From: Vibrio sp. NTOU-M3
GTDB taxonomy: Bacteria; Pseudomonadota; Gammaproteobacteria; Enterobacterales; Vibrionaceae
DNA length: 64,000 nt
Reading direction: 5' to 3'
Assembly: GCF_040869035.1 (NCBI RefSeq)
Contig: NZ_CP162101.1
Location: forward strand, 682,001-746,000
Part shown: positions 1 through 8,377 of the stretch, piece after piece
Position numbering within the stretch: position 1 is the stretch's first letter
Layout of the letters: every line of letters begins with the position of its first letter
Program-made: the position numbers and the translations under genes
The notes under the pieces: model-generated
Seen by the model: the letters and a program-made list of their open reading frames with translations, nothing else
What the model was told of the DNA's origin: nothing
Databases searched by the model: none

Positions 1-56
1 AACTTCTTCCCATCGGGATGTTCTCTCTTATTCAATTTAACGCGGAGGATTTTAGC

Positions 57-89
57 AAAAAGCGGAGGCTTTTCAATTTCCACTCCGCC
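57..89 (-). terminator. Possible weak terminator of the small gene at 101-310
   Basis: Read on the minus strand, a GCGGAG arm and a CTCCGC arm (plus-strand 62-67 and 83-88) can pair around a loop of about 15 bases, followed by a run of five T. It sits just beyond the stop codon of the minus-strand gene at 101-310. The stem is short, so this is only a candidate. Confidence 0.35.
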
Positions 90-100
90 AAGCCTTTGGG

Positions 101-310
101 CTATGCGACACCCATCATTCGCTTATATTTGTCTACTGATTGAAGAAAGCACTCTCGCTCAGCATCATCGGTTATCTTTGCCGCTGTAGAATCAATTTCG
201 TCAGGGCCCGCTTTCGCTTCTCTCATTTTCCAAACCAAAAAAGACGCCTGTTTATCCAGCTCAATTTTGTTTTTCTCGTCTGCAGGAAGCAAAGACAGAT
301 TAATCGACAT
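101..310 (-). CDS. Small conserved-looking hypothetical protein (69 aa)
   Basis: A 69-residue soluble, charged protein beginning MSINLSLLPADEKNKIELDK and ending KRMMGVA. It is probably helical, with many Lys, Glu and Asp and no signal peptide or membrane segment. I chose the internal ATG at 308-310 because the protein character changes there; the longer GTG start at 379 would add 23 hydrophobic residues. Neither start has a convincing ribosome binding site. Function is not recognised. It lies upstream of, and on the same strand as, nothing else in the window. The composition looks like a real Vibrio gene rather than a chance frame. Confidence 0.6.
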   Translation of the reverse strand: MSINLSLLPADEKNKIELDKQASFLVWKMREAKAGPDEIDSTAAKITDDAERECFLQSVDKYKRMMGVA

Positions 311-413
311 GCGAACACTCAAATCAGTAAAAATGTGGAGACGAAATATAGCATATTCCAGAGGCAAATTGGCAAGCACGGTAAGGAATCTATCAGCTTA
401 AGATCAATAAATG

Positions 414-447
414 GTAGAAAATAATAAGGGTGACCCTAAAGTCACCC
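414..447 (-). terminator. Rho-independent terminator of gene 475-672
   Basis: A perfect 7 bp inverted repeat, GGGTGAC/GTCACCC (428-434 and 441-447), has a 6-base loop. On the minus strand it is followed by a T-rich stretch (TTATTATTTTC). It lies 28 bases past the stop of the minus-strand gene at 475-672. Confidence 0.7.
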
Positions 448-474
448 CAGTTCGCGTTGAGTTCGCAATCACAT

Positions 475-672
475 TTAGTGGATCAAGCCAAGCTCTCGTG
501 CTTCTTCCATGGTTAAACCGCTTTCACGAATCTCTCGCAGTGCTTCAATACGGCGACGAGCTTCAGCAGATTTAACGCCTTTAGCTGGCTTCGGTGTCTC
601 CACCTCTTCCGTGTAATCCCACTTATTGGTCATGCTTGTCATTTCGTCATGGTCAATTGAATTAATGGACAT
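475..672 (-). CDS. Small basic/acidic protein resembling the PA3496 family (65 aa)
   Basis: A 65-residue protein. The N-terminal third is acidic and disordered; a Lys-Pro-rich linker leads to a helical segment with the pattern SAEARRRIEALREIRESG, then an acidic leucine-rich end. An ARRRIE block after a low-complexity linker is what I associate with the PA3496 family of putative envelope-integrity proteins, but that match is from memory and not certain. The ATG at 670-672 is preceded by a good GGAGG site; an upstream in-frame start would bury that site. It ends at a clear terminator and is monocistronic. Confidence 0.7.
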   Translation of the reverse strand: MSINSIDHDEMTSMTNKWDYTEEVETPKPAKGVKSAEARRRIEALREIRESGLTMEEARELGLIH

Positions 673-1032
673 AAATACCTCCGAACAAACCATGCTGTAA
701 ACAAGGTAATCTGTAGCAAAGCGCCTAACCCATGTTAAGAATTTTAGCCCGAGAATGTGATTTCGCTAATATAACCTGCATGCGAGTAATAAAATGCTCA
801 ATTATTCTTTGCACCCCTGAAAAGCACACAGTACATTTAAAGGATTCACCCCAAGTTACCGACTCTGATCCAGCTCTCAGTTTTTTGGCGCTTCTGTTCT
901 TAATTTCCTTTACTCTCTGACCACACTCAGCCTTGTTTTTCGACTCACTTCACTGTTTTTCTGTTCACTTCTTTTCTCTCGAAAAATAACAGTTAATGAT
1001 AATCATTATCTTTTCTATTGGTGAGTGTCATT
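673..1032. other. Intergenic region between divergent transcripts
   Basis: About 360 bases separate the minus-strand 65-aa gene from the plus-strand ABC ATPase operon. It holds the start signals for both and the Fur box listed separately. An open frame at 732-920 has no ribosome binding site or protein-like composition and is not called. Confidence 0.6.
992..1010 (+). promoter_or_regulatory. Fur box upstream of the ABC ATPase operon
   Basis: The 19 bases GTTAATGATAATCATTATC match the classical 19-bp Fur consensus GATAATGATAATCATTATC at 18 of 19 positions. The box ends 22 bases before the ATG at 1033, so bound Fur would be expected to block the promoter or early elongation. This predicts repression of the downstream ATPase pair when iron is plentiful. 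Confidence 0.85.
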
Positions 1033-1881
1033 ATGAGTTCTAAGTTACTTGAGCATGCTTTTCATGCCGACCCGATCATACGGCTGCGTAATTTGTGCGT
1101 CGATTACATTACCGACAACGGAGATTTCCAAGCGGTAAAATCCGTCAGTTTTGATATTGGCAAAGGTGAGATCTTCGGTTTAGCAGGTGAATCAGGATGC
1201 GGAAAAAGCACAATTGCCTTTGCAATAAACCGATTACATAAGCCGCCTGCATTTATTTCTGGCGGTCAAATCCATTTCGAGGGGCGTGACCTGATACGCC
1301 TTTCAGACGCGGAGCTTAATGTACTGCGCTGGAGCGAAATTGCCATGGTCTTCCAAAGTGCGATGAACTCGCTCAACCCCGTCCTGACGATACAAGAGCA
1401 ATTCGCCGATGTCCTGCGTCACCACAAAGGCATGTCTAACGCTCAAGCAAAAGACCGTGCGGAAAAGCTGCTCGATCTGGTCAATATTCCACGCGAACGA
1501 CTCACGGAATACCCGCACCAATTCAGCGGAGGCATGCGTCAGCGCTTAGTGATCGCCATCGCCTTATCACTCAATCCGAAATTGATCGTTATGGATGAGC
1601 CCACGACGGCATTGGATGTTGTGGTGCAACGGGAGATCTTGCAGCAAATATACCAGCTGCGTGAGGAGTTCGGTTTCTCGGTTCTGTTCATAACACATGA
1701 TTTGGCTTTAATGAGCCAACTTTGCGATCGCATTGCCATCATGCGCCATGGTGAAATCGTTGAAGTGAATCACTCAAAAGCGATCCGTAATAACCCGCAG
1801 CACAGTTATACGCAAAAGCTGTGGGCTTCATTCCCCAATATCCATGAAGGTAAACACCAAGCAGAAGGAGCACTGGCATGA
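1033..1881 (+). CDS. Opp/Dpp-family ABC transporter ATPase, first subunit (DppD-like)
   Basis: A 283-residue nucleotide-binding subunit of the peptide/nickel (Opp/Dpp) importer class, hydrolysing ATP at the inner-membrane face. Visible motifs are Walker A GESGCGKST, signature FSGGMRQR, Walker B LIVMDEPTTALD and the H-loop ITHD. It is shorter than typical DppD/OppD (about 325-335 aa) and lacks the cysteine-containing C-terminal extension. The ATG at 1033 has GGTGAG seven bases upstream; TTG and GTG codons at 1018-1023 are less likely. It overlaps the next ATPase by ATGA. There are no permease or binding-protein genes beside it. The Fur box suggests an iron or siderophore substrate rather than a nutritional peptide, which is inference. 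Confidence 0.88.
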   Translation: MSSKLLEHAFHADPIIRLRNLCVDYITDNGDFQAVKSVSFDIGKGEIFGLAGESGCGKSTIAFAINRLHKPPAFISGGQIHFEGRDLIRLSDAELNVLRWSEIAMVFQSAMNSLNPVLTIQEQFADVLRHHKGMSNAQAKDRAEKLLDLVNIPRERLTEYPHQFSGGMRQRLVIAIALSLNPKLIVMDEPTTALDVVVQREILQQIYQLREEFGFSVLFITHDLALMSQLCDRIAIMRHGEIVEVNHSKAIRNNPQHSYTQKLWASFPNIHEGKHQAEGALA

Positions 1882-2810
1882 GTGAACCCATCATTTCATT
1901 ACACAATGTGGTCAAAGAGTTCACCATCGGTGGTGGCTTTGCTTCACAAGAGCAATTTCGTGCCTTACAAGGGGTGAGCTTTAATCTGCATAAAGGTCGA
2001 ACCTTAGCACTAGTCGGAGAATCCGGTTGTGGCAAAAGTACCTGTGCGCGGCTCATTACCAAAGTGTACCCTGCAACAGATGGGGAGATCTTGTTTCATG
2101 GTCGCAATATTAACGAGCTGCAAAAGCGCCGCGAGCTCCTCGATTACCGAAGCAAGGTCCAAATGGTGTTCCAAGATCCGTTTGGCTCGCTAAACCCGAC
2201 TCAAACCATAGCTCACCACCTTACCCGCCCGCTTAAGATCCATAAGCAAGTCAAAAACAATCAAGCGATCCGGGCGAAACTAAACGAGCTGATCGATTTG
2301 GTGGAACTCGCCCCTGATACGCTAGAAAAGTACCCCCATGAGCTCAGTGGCGGTCAGCGACAGCGAGTGAATCTTGCACGTGCACTGGCCGTTGGAGCGG
2401 AAGTGATCTTAGCGGATGAGCCAACTTCCATGCTTGATGTTTCGATTCGCTTAGGCGTGCTGAATCTAATGCAGAGAATGAAAAAAGAACTCGGCATTGG
2501 CTTTTTGTACATCACTCACGACTTAGCCACCGCCCACTATATCGCAGAAGAAACTGCGGTGATGTACAAAGGGCAAATTGTGGAATGGGGAGACACACAA
2601 GCGATCTTAACCAATCCGCAACACCCATACACTAAGTTATTGATTTCTGCGGTCCCAGATCCGGATCTTCCATTTGGCAATCTGGTTAAAAGTGAACCAA
2701 ACTATTCGATAGACGCTGATGAAATTCGTGCAACCAGCGCCGTAGTGCAGTCAGAGCATGATCAAGTAGGACCAAATCACTTTGTGAAGAAATGGGTTGA
2801 GGCAGCATAA
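1878..2810 (+). CDS. Opp/Dpp-family ABC transporter ATPase, second subunit (DppF-like)
   Basis: A 310-residue partner ATPase for the preceding gene, with Walker A GESGCGKST, Q-loop VFQDPFGSLNPTQT, signature LSGGQRQR, Walker B VILADEPTSMLD and H-loop YITHD. The two ATPases together would power one importer, in the manner of DppD-DppF. Translation is coupled: its ATG overlaps the upstream stop as ATGA, and its own TAA overlaps the next ATG as TAATG. The C-terminal region after NPQHPYTKLLISAVP is the usual oligopeptide-transporter tail. The 3' end contains an ATGATCAAG motif (2758-2766) that resembles the RctB boxes of oriCII. Confidence 0.88.
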   Translation: MSEPIISLHNVVKEFTIGGGFASQEQFRALQGVSFNLHKGRTLALVGESGCGKSTCARLITKVYPATDGEILFHGRNINELQKRRELLDYRSKVQMVFQDPFGSLNPTQTIAHHLTRPLKIHKQVKNNQAIRAKLNELIDLVELAPDTLEKYPHELSGGQRQRVNLARALAVGAEVILADEPTSMLDVSIRLGVLNLMQRMKKELGIGFLYITHDLATAHYIAEETAVMYKGQIVEWGDTQAILTNPQHPYTKLLISAVPDPDLPFGNLVKSEPNYSIDADEIRATSAVVQSEHDQVGPNHFVKKWVEAA

Positions 2811-3322
2811 TGCAGTTAGACGCGTGGGTAGAACAAATCAGCCATTGGTATCAAAACCGGAAGCATGATCAAGATGAAACACTGCGATCATTGCTTCTCA
2901 CGCCCCCTGACACCATTTGGGGACCAAGCATTACGGATCTACAAAGTAAGGCCATTGCTTGCTGGCTTGATGGCTGCCTACGTGTTTTTCATCATAACCA
3001 ATATCAAAACCCAGAAACCGCTTATCAATACTTGCAGCTGGCATACGCTAAGCTACAAGCGATTGTATGTAACCCGCTAAGTGAACTGGCATTGAAAGAT
3101 TGGTGCATGAAGCGAATGCAGCACCTCACGGTACTGGCGTTAGAGTTTTGCAACCAGCAAGAAACATCACAATGGCATCAAGAGTCTCATCAGTTGATCG
3201 AATCACACGTCAACTTCATGGCCACACAATCTTGGAATGAACCTCGGAACCATGATCAAGGCCATCATTCACTGCAATAAGCGAAAACATGGAAAGATGA
3301 TCAAGGAGTATCCCTTGATCAT
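2758..3322. repeat. Cluster of five RctB-box-like ATGATCAAG motifs
   Basis: Exact ATGATCAAG nonamers occur at 2758-2766, 2865-2873, 3252-3260 and 3297-3305, with its complement CTTGATCAT at 3314-3322. The same core is found in the oriCII repeats at 7545 and 7675 and inverted at 7825, 7897 and 7954. Uniform base composition would predict about 0.5 copies in the whole 64 kb on both strands. Three copies lie inside coding sequence and two form a hairpin. They may be RctB-binding or titration sites about 4 kb from the origin; this is inference. Confidence 0.55.
2810..3280 (+). CDS. Unknown 156-aa protein coupled to the ABC ATPases
   Basis: A soluble, probably all-helical protein rich in Gln, His, Trp and Leu (WVEQISHWYQNRKHDQDETL at the start). 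No signal peptide, membrane segment or catalytic motif is visible and I do not recognise the family. It starts inside the stop codon of the second ATPase (TAATG), so it is translationally coupled to the transporter operon and shares its Fur control. The tail is His/Gln/Asn-rich. A role as accessory or regulatory subunit of the transporter is a guess from context. Two ATGATCAAG motifs lie within the gene. Confidence 0.72.
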   Translation: MQLDAWVEQISHWYQNRKHDQDETLRSLLLTPPDTIWGPSITDLQSKAIACWLDGCLRVFHHNQYQNPETAYQYLQLAYAKLQAIVCNPLSELALKDWCMKRMQHLTVLALEFCNQQETSQWHQESHQLIESHVNFMATQSWNEPRNHDQGHHSLQ

Positions 3323-3328
3323 CTTTCC
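3291..3328. terminator. Perfect 16-bp hairpin between convergent genes
   Basis: The arms at 3291-3306 and 3313-3328 are exact complements (GGAAAGATGATCAAGG) around a 6-base loop. It lies between the convergent ABC operon and the GH1 gene, so it could end both transcripts, but no T-run follows. Each arm contains a complete RctB-box-like ATGATCAAGG and a Dam GATC site, so a protein-binding role is equally plausible. Confidence 0.6.
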
Positions 3329-3356
3329 GTAATTGGACTGTCTAAAGCTCTATTTA

Positions 3357-4838
<1,482 letters not shown>

Positions 4839-4888
4839 TTAAGCATTGAAGATACGTTATAGAGATCGCTGAGAGGGAAATTTGGGGC

Positions 4889-4916
4889 AAAAAAAAGCGA
4901 GTTCAAAAGAACTCGC
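4889..4916 (-). terminator. Rho-independent terminator downstream of rctB
   Basis: GCGAGTTC and GAACTCGC (4897-4904 and 4909-4916) form an 8 bp stem with an AAAA loop. On the minus strand eight T residues follow. The position, 230 bases beyond the rctB stop, and the orientation fit termination of the rctB transcript. Confidence 0.8.
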
Positions 4917-5145
4917 AAAATAATTCAGAATGAATGTAACAATATGAGCCAATCTATCAGGGATCATCAGACCCCTCATTCATCAGAAAGGACAAAAGGT
5001 TGTCTATTCGAGACTGATAATAGCAACCACCCGCGGTGCTATGTCAGTGACATGTCAACGTTATGTCGTAACTCTGTCTGTTTATGCTTCACTCATTAAC
5101 TGGCTTGAGAGCTCAAACATTCATACTTTAAACGCAATACGGTGA
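4917..5145. other. Region between rctB stop and its terminator
   Basis: No open frame with coding character is seen. The stretch is the probable 3' untranslated region of rctB and contains only weak inverted repeats, such as GTCAGTGACATGTCAACG around 5045. Nothing else could be supported. Confidence 0.5.
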
Positions 5146-7116
5146 TCAAATAGCGACCTCATCTAACACGCGGAAAACCATTTCATCTAAATGCCCTTCA
5201 AATACTTGTTTACACACTTTCCGGCGCACCGCGAGGCCTGCAATCAAACGTTCAATCGACAAATGTTTACTCTCACTTTGGCTATTGTAGAGCTCGACCA
5301 TCTTACTTAACGTTTCATAAGGCATCACCTCTTCACCCACTCTTAGCCAATCAAGCTTCTCTATCAGCTCGTCACACTCTTCTTTGATTGAGTTAGGGGA
5401 ATGCCCTGTCATTGCCGCTAAAGCCGTTATACTGCGTTCTAGAGCCTCTGGAGAGGTATATTTAGATAGAGTGATAGTAATCTCGTCCGCATTAATTTCA
5501 ACCAAGTGCTTTCTTTGCTTCACGCGGCGACCTAAGTTGCCTTTTGGCGAACGGGGTTTGCGTTGAATAGGCTCAAATTCACCATCGATGATCTGTGACA
5601 GTTCATCCAATTGCTGCTTTGTCACCATCTCATTACGCAATGGGTTTGGCAGGGTTGGCGCCATGTTACGTTTGCCCGCATTCGTTGTTCGAGCGCGAGA
5701 GTACCTCAGCACTTCTTCAGCGTCACACTTGATATCAAACTGGTAGTCTTGAACTTTGTTCTTCTCGATCATTGCGGTGATCGTCAAGTGGTAACCCCAC
5801 AAGTTCACGACAAAAAACTCCTCGTTCCCTTTGCCGTCTGACAGTTTTTTCAGCTCACGGATCAAATCCATCGAGAAACGTCGCCATTCAATATTTCTTG
5901 CCAGCTTTTGGTTCAACTCACTTAACAACATAACATCAGTATGACGGCGAGACATGCGGCTACGGAAGTAAGAATACAACTGAAACACCAAGGTGTGCTG
6001 TTTTAAGATCTCTGGTGGGAACAAGAAGAAATAATCGCGAGTCAGCAGCTCTTCATAAAACGAAGGTTCCCATACTAGGATGTATAGGTTTGGTTTTATG
6101 CGTATTTCGCCGTCAGCGCCTTCTGTAGGGGCTTCTTCCGACGCGGTAATGGTTCGGGCTATAAAACGAAAACGATCGCTCTTAAAGCCTTCTGGCATGT
6201 TTTCACTTAACCAGCGGCCCGTCAGCTCATGCAATTGAAAATCGGTATACTCAATGCGATCGATACTGTCACGAATTGAGTCACGAGCAGGGCCACTGTC
6301 CTTCTTACCCCGCAGCGATAAAATATCCGTGATGTACAACGGCGTTTTGTTTGGCACCGCTTTACCATCCAGTTGGTACTCTTGCTGATGATGCTCATGG
6401 TATTGCACCGTCAAGGTGAACAATGCAAATAACGTCATCAGATCATCAACCGTCATGATGTTTTTCGATGATCGTGTCTCGATCACTGCCCTTGTGCCAG
6501 AGATCGAAACCATACTTTTTTGATAGTTCTTGCGTGTACGTGGTGGGGCTAACGCTTGGTCGATGATCCCAGCCCAATTTGTCGGAGAAACAACAAACTG
6601 ATCCGCTTCATCTTTCATGGCTGGTGGCGTGTTCAAGCCATGTTCACTCAGCAAACGCTGGTTAACTTGAGTCTGAGCCAGTGCTTTTGAGCGTTTTTTC
6701 TTTTCGGTTTGCTTTACCGATTCCGTCACAAGACTGGTTGAACCAAGCACTGAAATTAATTGATTAGGATTTACGAAGCGATGCAGCATGGTTTTGCCAG
6801 CAAGTCCCTCTTCAAAACGTACAGGGATTTGGTTAAATAAACCAATGTTCACAGCCGCTCTAAGGCGCTGTTGAATCGCGGCTCTGGTCAGTTGTCCATC
6901 AGTCGCATCGATCAATTCTGTTGTTGATACCAATCCATCTTGGCTACGAAAGCCGCGCAAAGAAATTAGATTAAGAAGCTCAACGATACTTTTGGTGACG
7001 CCTTTGAAGTGTTGATATTGATCGATCCAATCAACTGCGGTTTCTGAAACTTCAAACAAATGCCCGTCTTTGTGGCTACGTGGCGCTTTAATTAATATCT
7101 TTTCTTCTGAGCTCAT
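5146..7116 (-). CDS. rctB: Chromosome II replication initiator RctB
   Basis: A 656-residue Vibrionaceae-specific initiator that binds the 12-mer iterons of oriCII, opens the origin, and also binds regulatory 39-mers to limit initiation. The sequence reads as a close orthologue of Vibrio cholerae RctB (about 658 aa as I recall): an N-terminal winged-helix part, central winged-helix domains (RDSIRDSIDRIEYTDFQLHE and the YSYFRSRMSRRHTD region), and a C-terminal oligomerisation and autoregulatory part. It is transcribed away from the origin, and the ATG at 7114-7116 is the only plausible start. The 200 bases upstream are AT-rich and full of GATC, as expected for an autoregulated, Dam-sensitive promoter. 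The terminator is at 4889-4916. Confidence 0.97.
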   Translation of the reverse strand: MSSEEKILIKAPRSHKDGHLFEVSETAVDWIDQYQHFKGVTKSIVELLNLISLRGFRSQDGLVSTTELIDATDGQLTRAAIQQRLRAAVNIGLFNQIPVRFEEGLAGKTMLHRFVNPNQLISVLGSTSLVTESVKQTEKKKRSKALAQTQVNQRLLSEHGLNTPPAMKDEADQFVVSPTNWAGIIDQALAPPRTRKNYQKSMVSISGTRAVIETRSSKNIMTVDDLMTLFALFTLTVQYHEHHQQEYQLDGKAVPNKTPLYITDILSLRGKKDSGPARDSIRDSIDRIEYTDFQLHELTGRWLSENMPEGFKSDRFRFIARTITASEEAPTEGADGEIRIKPNLYILVWEPSFYEELLTRDYFFLFPPEILKQHTLVFQLYSYFRSRMSRRHTDVMLLSELNQKLARNIEWRRFSMDLIRELKKLSDGKGNEEFFVVNLWGYHLTITAMIEKNKVQDYQFDIKCDAEEVLRYSRARTTNAGKRNMAPTLPNPLRNEMVTKQQLDELSQIIDGEFEPIQRKPRSPKGNLGRRVKQRKHLVEINADEITITLSKYTSPEALERSITALAAMTGHSPNSIKEECDELIEKLDWLRVGEEVMPYETLSKMVELYNSQSESKHLSIERLIAGLAVRRKVCKQVFEGHLDEMVFRVLDEVAI

Positions 7117-7330
7117 TTATTATGATCCGTATCACACTAGCCGTAATATCGCTATAGTTCCAGAAGAATAAAGAAAAAAAGATCATAAATAAAGAAAAAA
7201 ATTGTTGTTTTAAATAACTGATCTTTTTGATTATTCTGATCTTAATTGATTATATGATCTATTGATCAGGGCAAGAGTTTGCTTTTAACTTTTTGTTTTG
7301 AAAGGGGAATTTTTTTTGGCCTTCAGAAGC

Positions 7331-7451
7331 ATGATCATGAGATAAGCGAAAGCATGATCATTAAGTTCTTGAAAGCATGATCAAAAGTTCTCGCAACGAT
7401 GATCATTAAAAAACCGAACGCATGATCAATGAAGTAACTGAAGAATGATCA
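7331..7451 (+). repeat. Six phased RctB 12-mer iterons
   Basis: ATGATCA cores start at 7331, 7354, 7377, 7399, 7422 and 7445, all in the same orientation with start-to-start spacing of 23, 23, 22, 23 and 23 bases. That is about two helical turns, so the sites lie on one DNA face. Each contains a Dam GATC site, whose methylation is known to be required for RctB binding. The flanks are mostly CGAAAGC or CGAACGC before the core. Confidence 0.95.
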
Positions 7452-7466
7452 TGGCCCCTACACACT

Positions 7467-7475
7467 TTATCCACA
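7467..7475 (+). promoter_or_regulatory. DnaA box
   Basis: TTATCCACA is an exact match to the strong DnaA-box consensus. It lies 16 bases after the last of the six 12-mers and next to the AT-rich segment, the placement expected in oriCII. Confidence 0.93.
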
Positions 7476-7544
7476 ACCCCTTGAATAACGATGGATTGTC
7501 GATAAACAAATTTACATCTCTAACTGCTTAATTTGTCCGAAACG

Positions 7545-7681
7545 ATGATCAAGGAAACTGCATTTGTCATCGCATTTCCCTTCTTTTGATTATTAATTAA
7601 ACAGAAACGAAATTGAAATACACAAAAGCGTTAAATGGCGTTCTAACGACGACTGTGTTCAGTGTTTCGAAAGCATGATCA
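7545..7681 (+). repeat. Two isolated 12-mers flanking the AT-rich segment
   Basis: ATGATCA cores at 7545-7551 (context CGATGATCAAGG) and 7675-7681 (context GCATGATCAAGT) lie outside the phased array. The DNA between them is AT-rich (ATTATTAATTAAAC near 7590) and may be part of the unwinding or regulatory region. Confidence 0.8.
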
Positions 7682-7690
7682 AGTATAGGA

Positions 7691-7965
7691 GTGGTTTATG
7701 AATGGCAAGACGTTGCTATTTCGACTATGTCTATTATTAGATGCGCCAAGACTGAAATCCAGTATACATCTGCATTCTACCGTAATTTAGCCTCAAATTT
7801 ACATGCTTCCGGAAAGAACACTTACTTGATCATTGATCCGAAAAACGATCATTTGCTATGGAATGATAGTAATGCAATGTTTGAGTTGAATTTTCCTTGA
7901 TCATCGTTCCTATATTCCATTTTACCTACGAAAGCATGATCATCAGACTCTCCTTGATCATCGTT
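7691..7965 (+). other. rctA: rctA-like control region
   Basis: This interval occupies the position of rctA, a transcribed but untranslated locus in Vibrio cholerae that carries RctB-binding negative control sites. A 69-codon frame starting at GTG 7691 exists but looks non-coding in character. Boxes in inverted orientation, CTTGATCAT, occur at 7825, 7897 and 7954, and a forward ATGATCA at 7936. The last two form a head-to-head pair, and TCCTTGATCATCGTT is present twice (7894 and 7952). Assignment is by position and motif; the 39-mers themselves were not identified. Confidence 0.6.
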
Positions 7966-8134
7966 TCGAGGATTGCGTATGAACGTCACTCCTCCGTTTT
8001 TACATCATGGATTAATTTTACAAAGTGTTGTCACTTTAAGGGAAGTTTTCAGTTGAAATGACACATGCCGTAATTGGGGAAGAAAAATTAATCGTTCCGT
8101 GAAGTATTGATGTTGTTTAGGCTCAATAGTTCCA

Positions 8135-8149
8135 TTTTACATTGTAAAT
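8135..8149. promoter_or_regulatory. parS2 site between oriCII and parA2
   Basis: TTTTACATTGTAAAT matches the chromosome-II centromere consensus NTTTACANTGTAAAN exactly. It lies about 230 bases upstream of the parA2 start and could serve both segregation and ParB2-mediated control of the region. Confidence 0.9.
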
Positions 8150-8377
8150 GAGTGACGGTGTAACATTTTGATTCTTTGCCTGTTTGTGATGCGAAATACC
8201 GCTTCATAAACGCGATATTTTATCAACTTTTGTACTATTTCGATTCGATAACATTAATTTGCTAATAGATTTTCTATTTAATGTGATTTTAATCTATATG
8301 TGGATGTACACCTTTTTATTGTTAATAAAATTAAATGCTGTACAATCGAAATCAGTGACTAATAACGGAAATTGGCA

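Larger units (their letters stand above)
7117..8377. other. Replication origin of chromosome II (oriCII) with flanking control region
   Basis: This 1.26 kb non-coding interval lies between rctB and parA2. In order it holds an AT-rich rctB promoter region with several GATC sites (7120-7270), six phased 12-mers (7331-7451), a perfect DnaA box (7467-7475), an AT-rich stretch suited to unwinding (7476-7660) with isolated 12-mers at 7545 and 7675, an rctA-like region with inverted boxes (7691-7965), one parS2 palindrome (8135-8149) and the AT-rich parAB2 promoter region (8150-8377). The arrangement follows the known Vibrio oriCII plan. I could not confidently place the 29-mer and 39-mer control sites. 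Confidence 0.93.

Noticed and set aside
140..424. 94-codon plus-strand open frame
   Set aside because: It is antisense to the better-supported gene at 101-310, is rich in Arg/Phe/Cys in a non-protein-like way, and has no ribosome binding site.
732..920. 62-codon open frame before the Fur box
   Set aside because: No ribosome binding site, cysteine- and leucine-rich chance composition, and location in a promoter region.
7691..7900. 69-aa protein in the rctA-like region
   Set aside because: The position matches rctA, which is known as untranslated in Vibrio cholerae. The GTG start is weak and the frame contains RctB-box motifs, so I called it a control region instead.
7117..8377. 29-mer and 39-mer RctB control sites
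   Set aside because: They must exist in an oriCII of this type, and TTTTTACATCATGG near 7997 is tempting, but I cannot recall the consensus well enough to place them.
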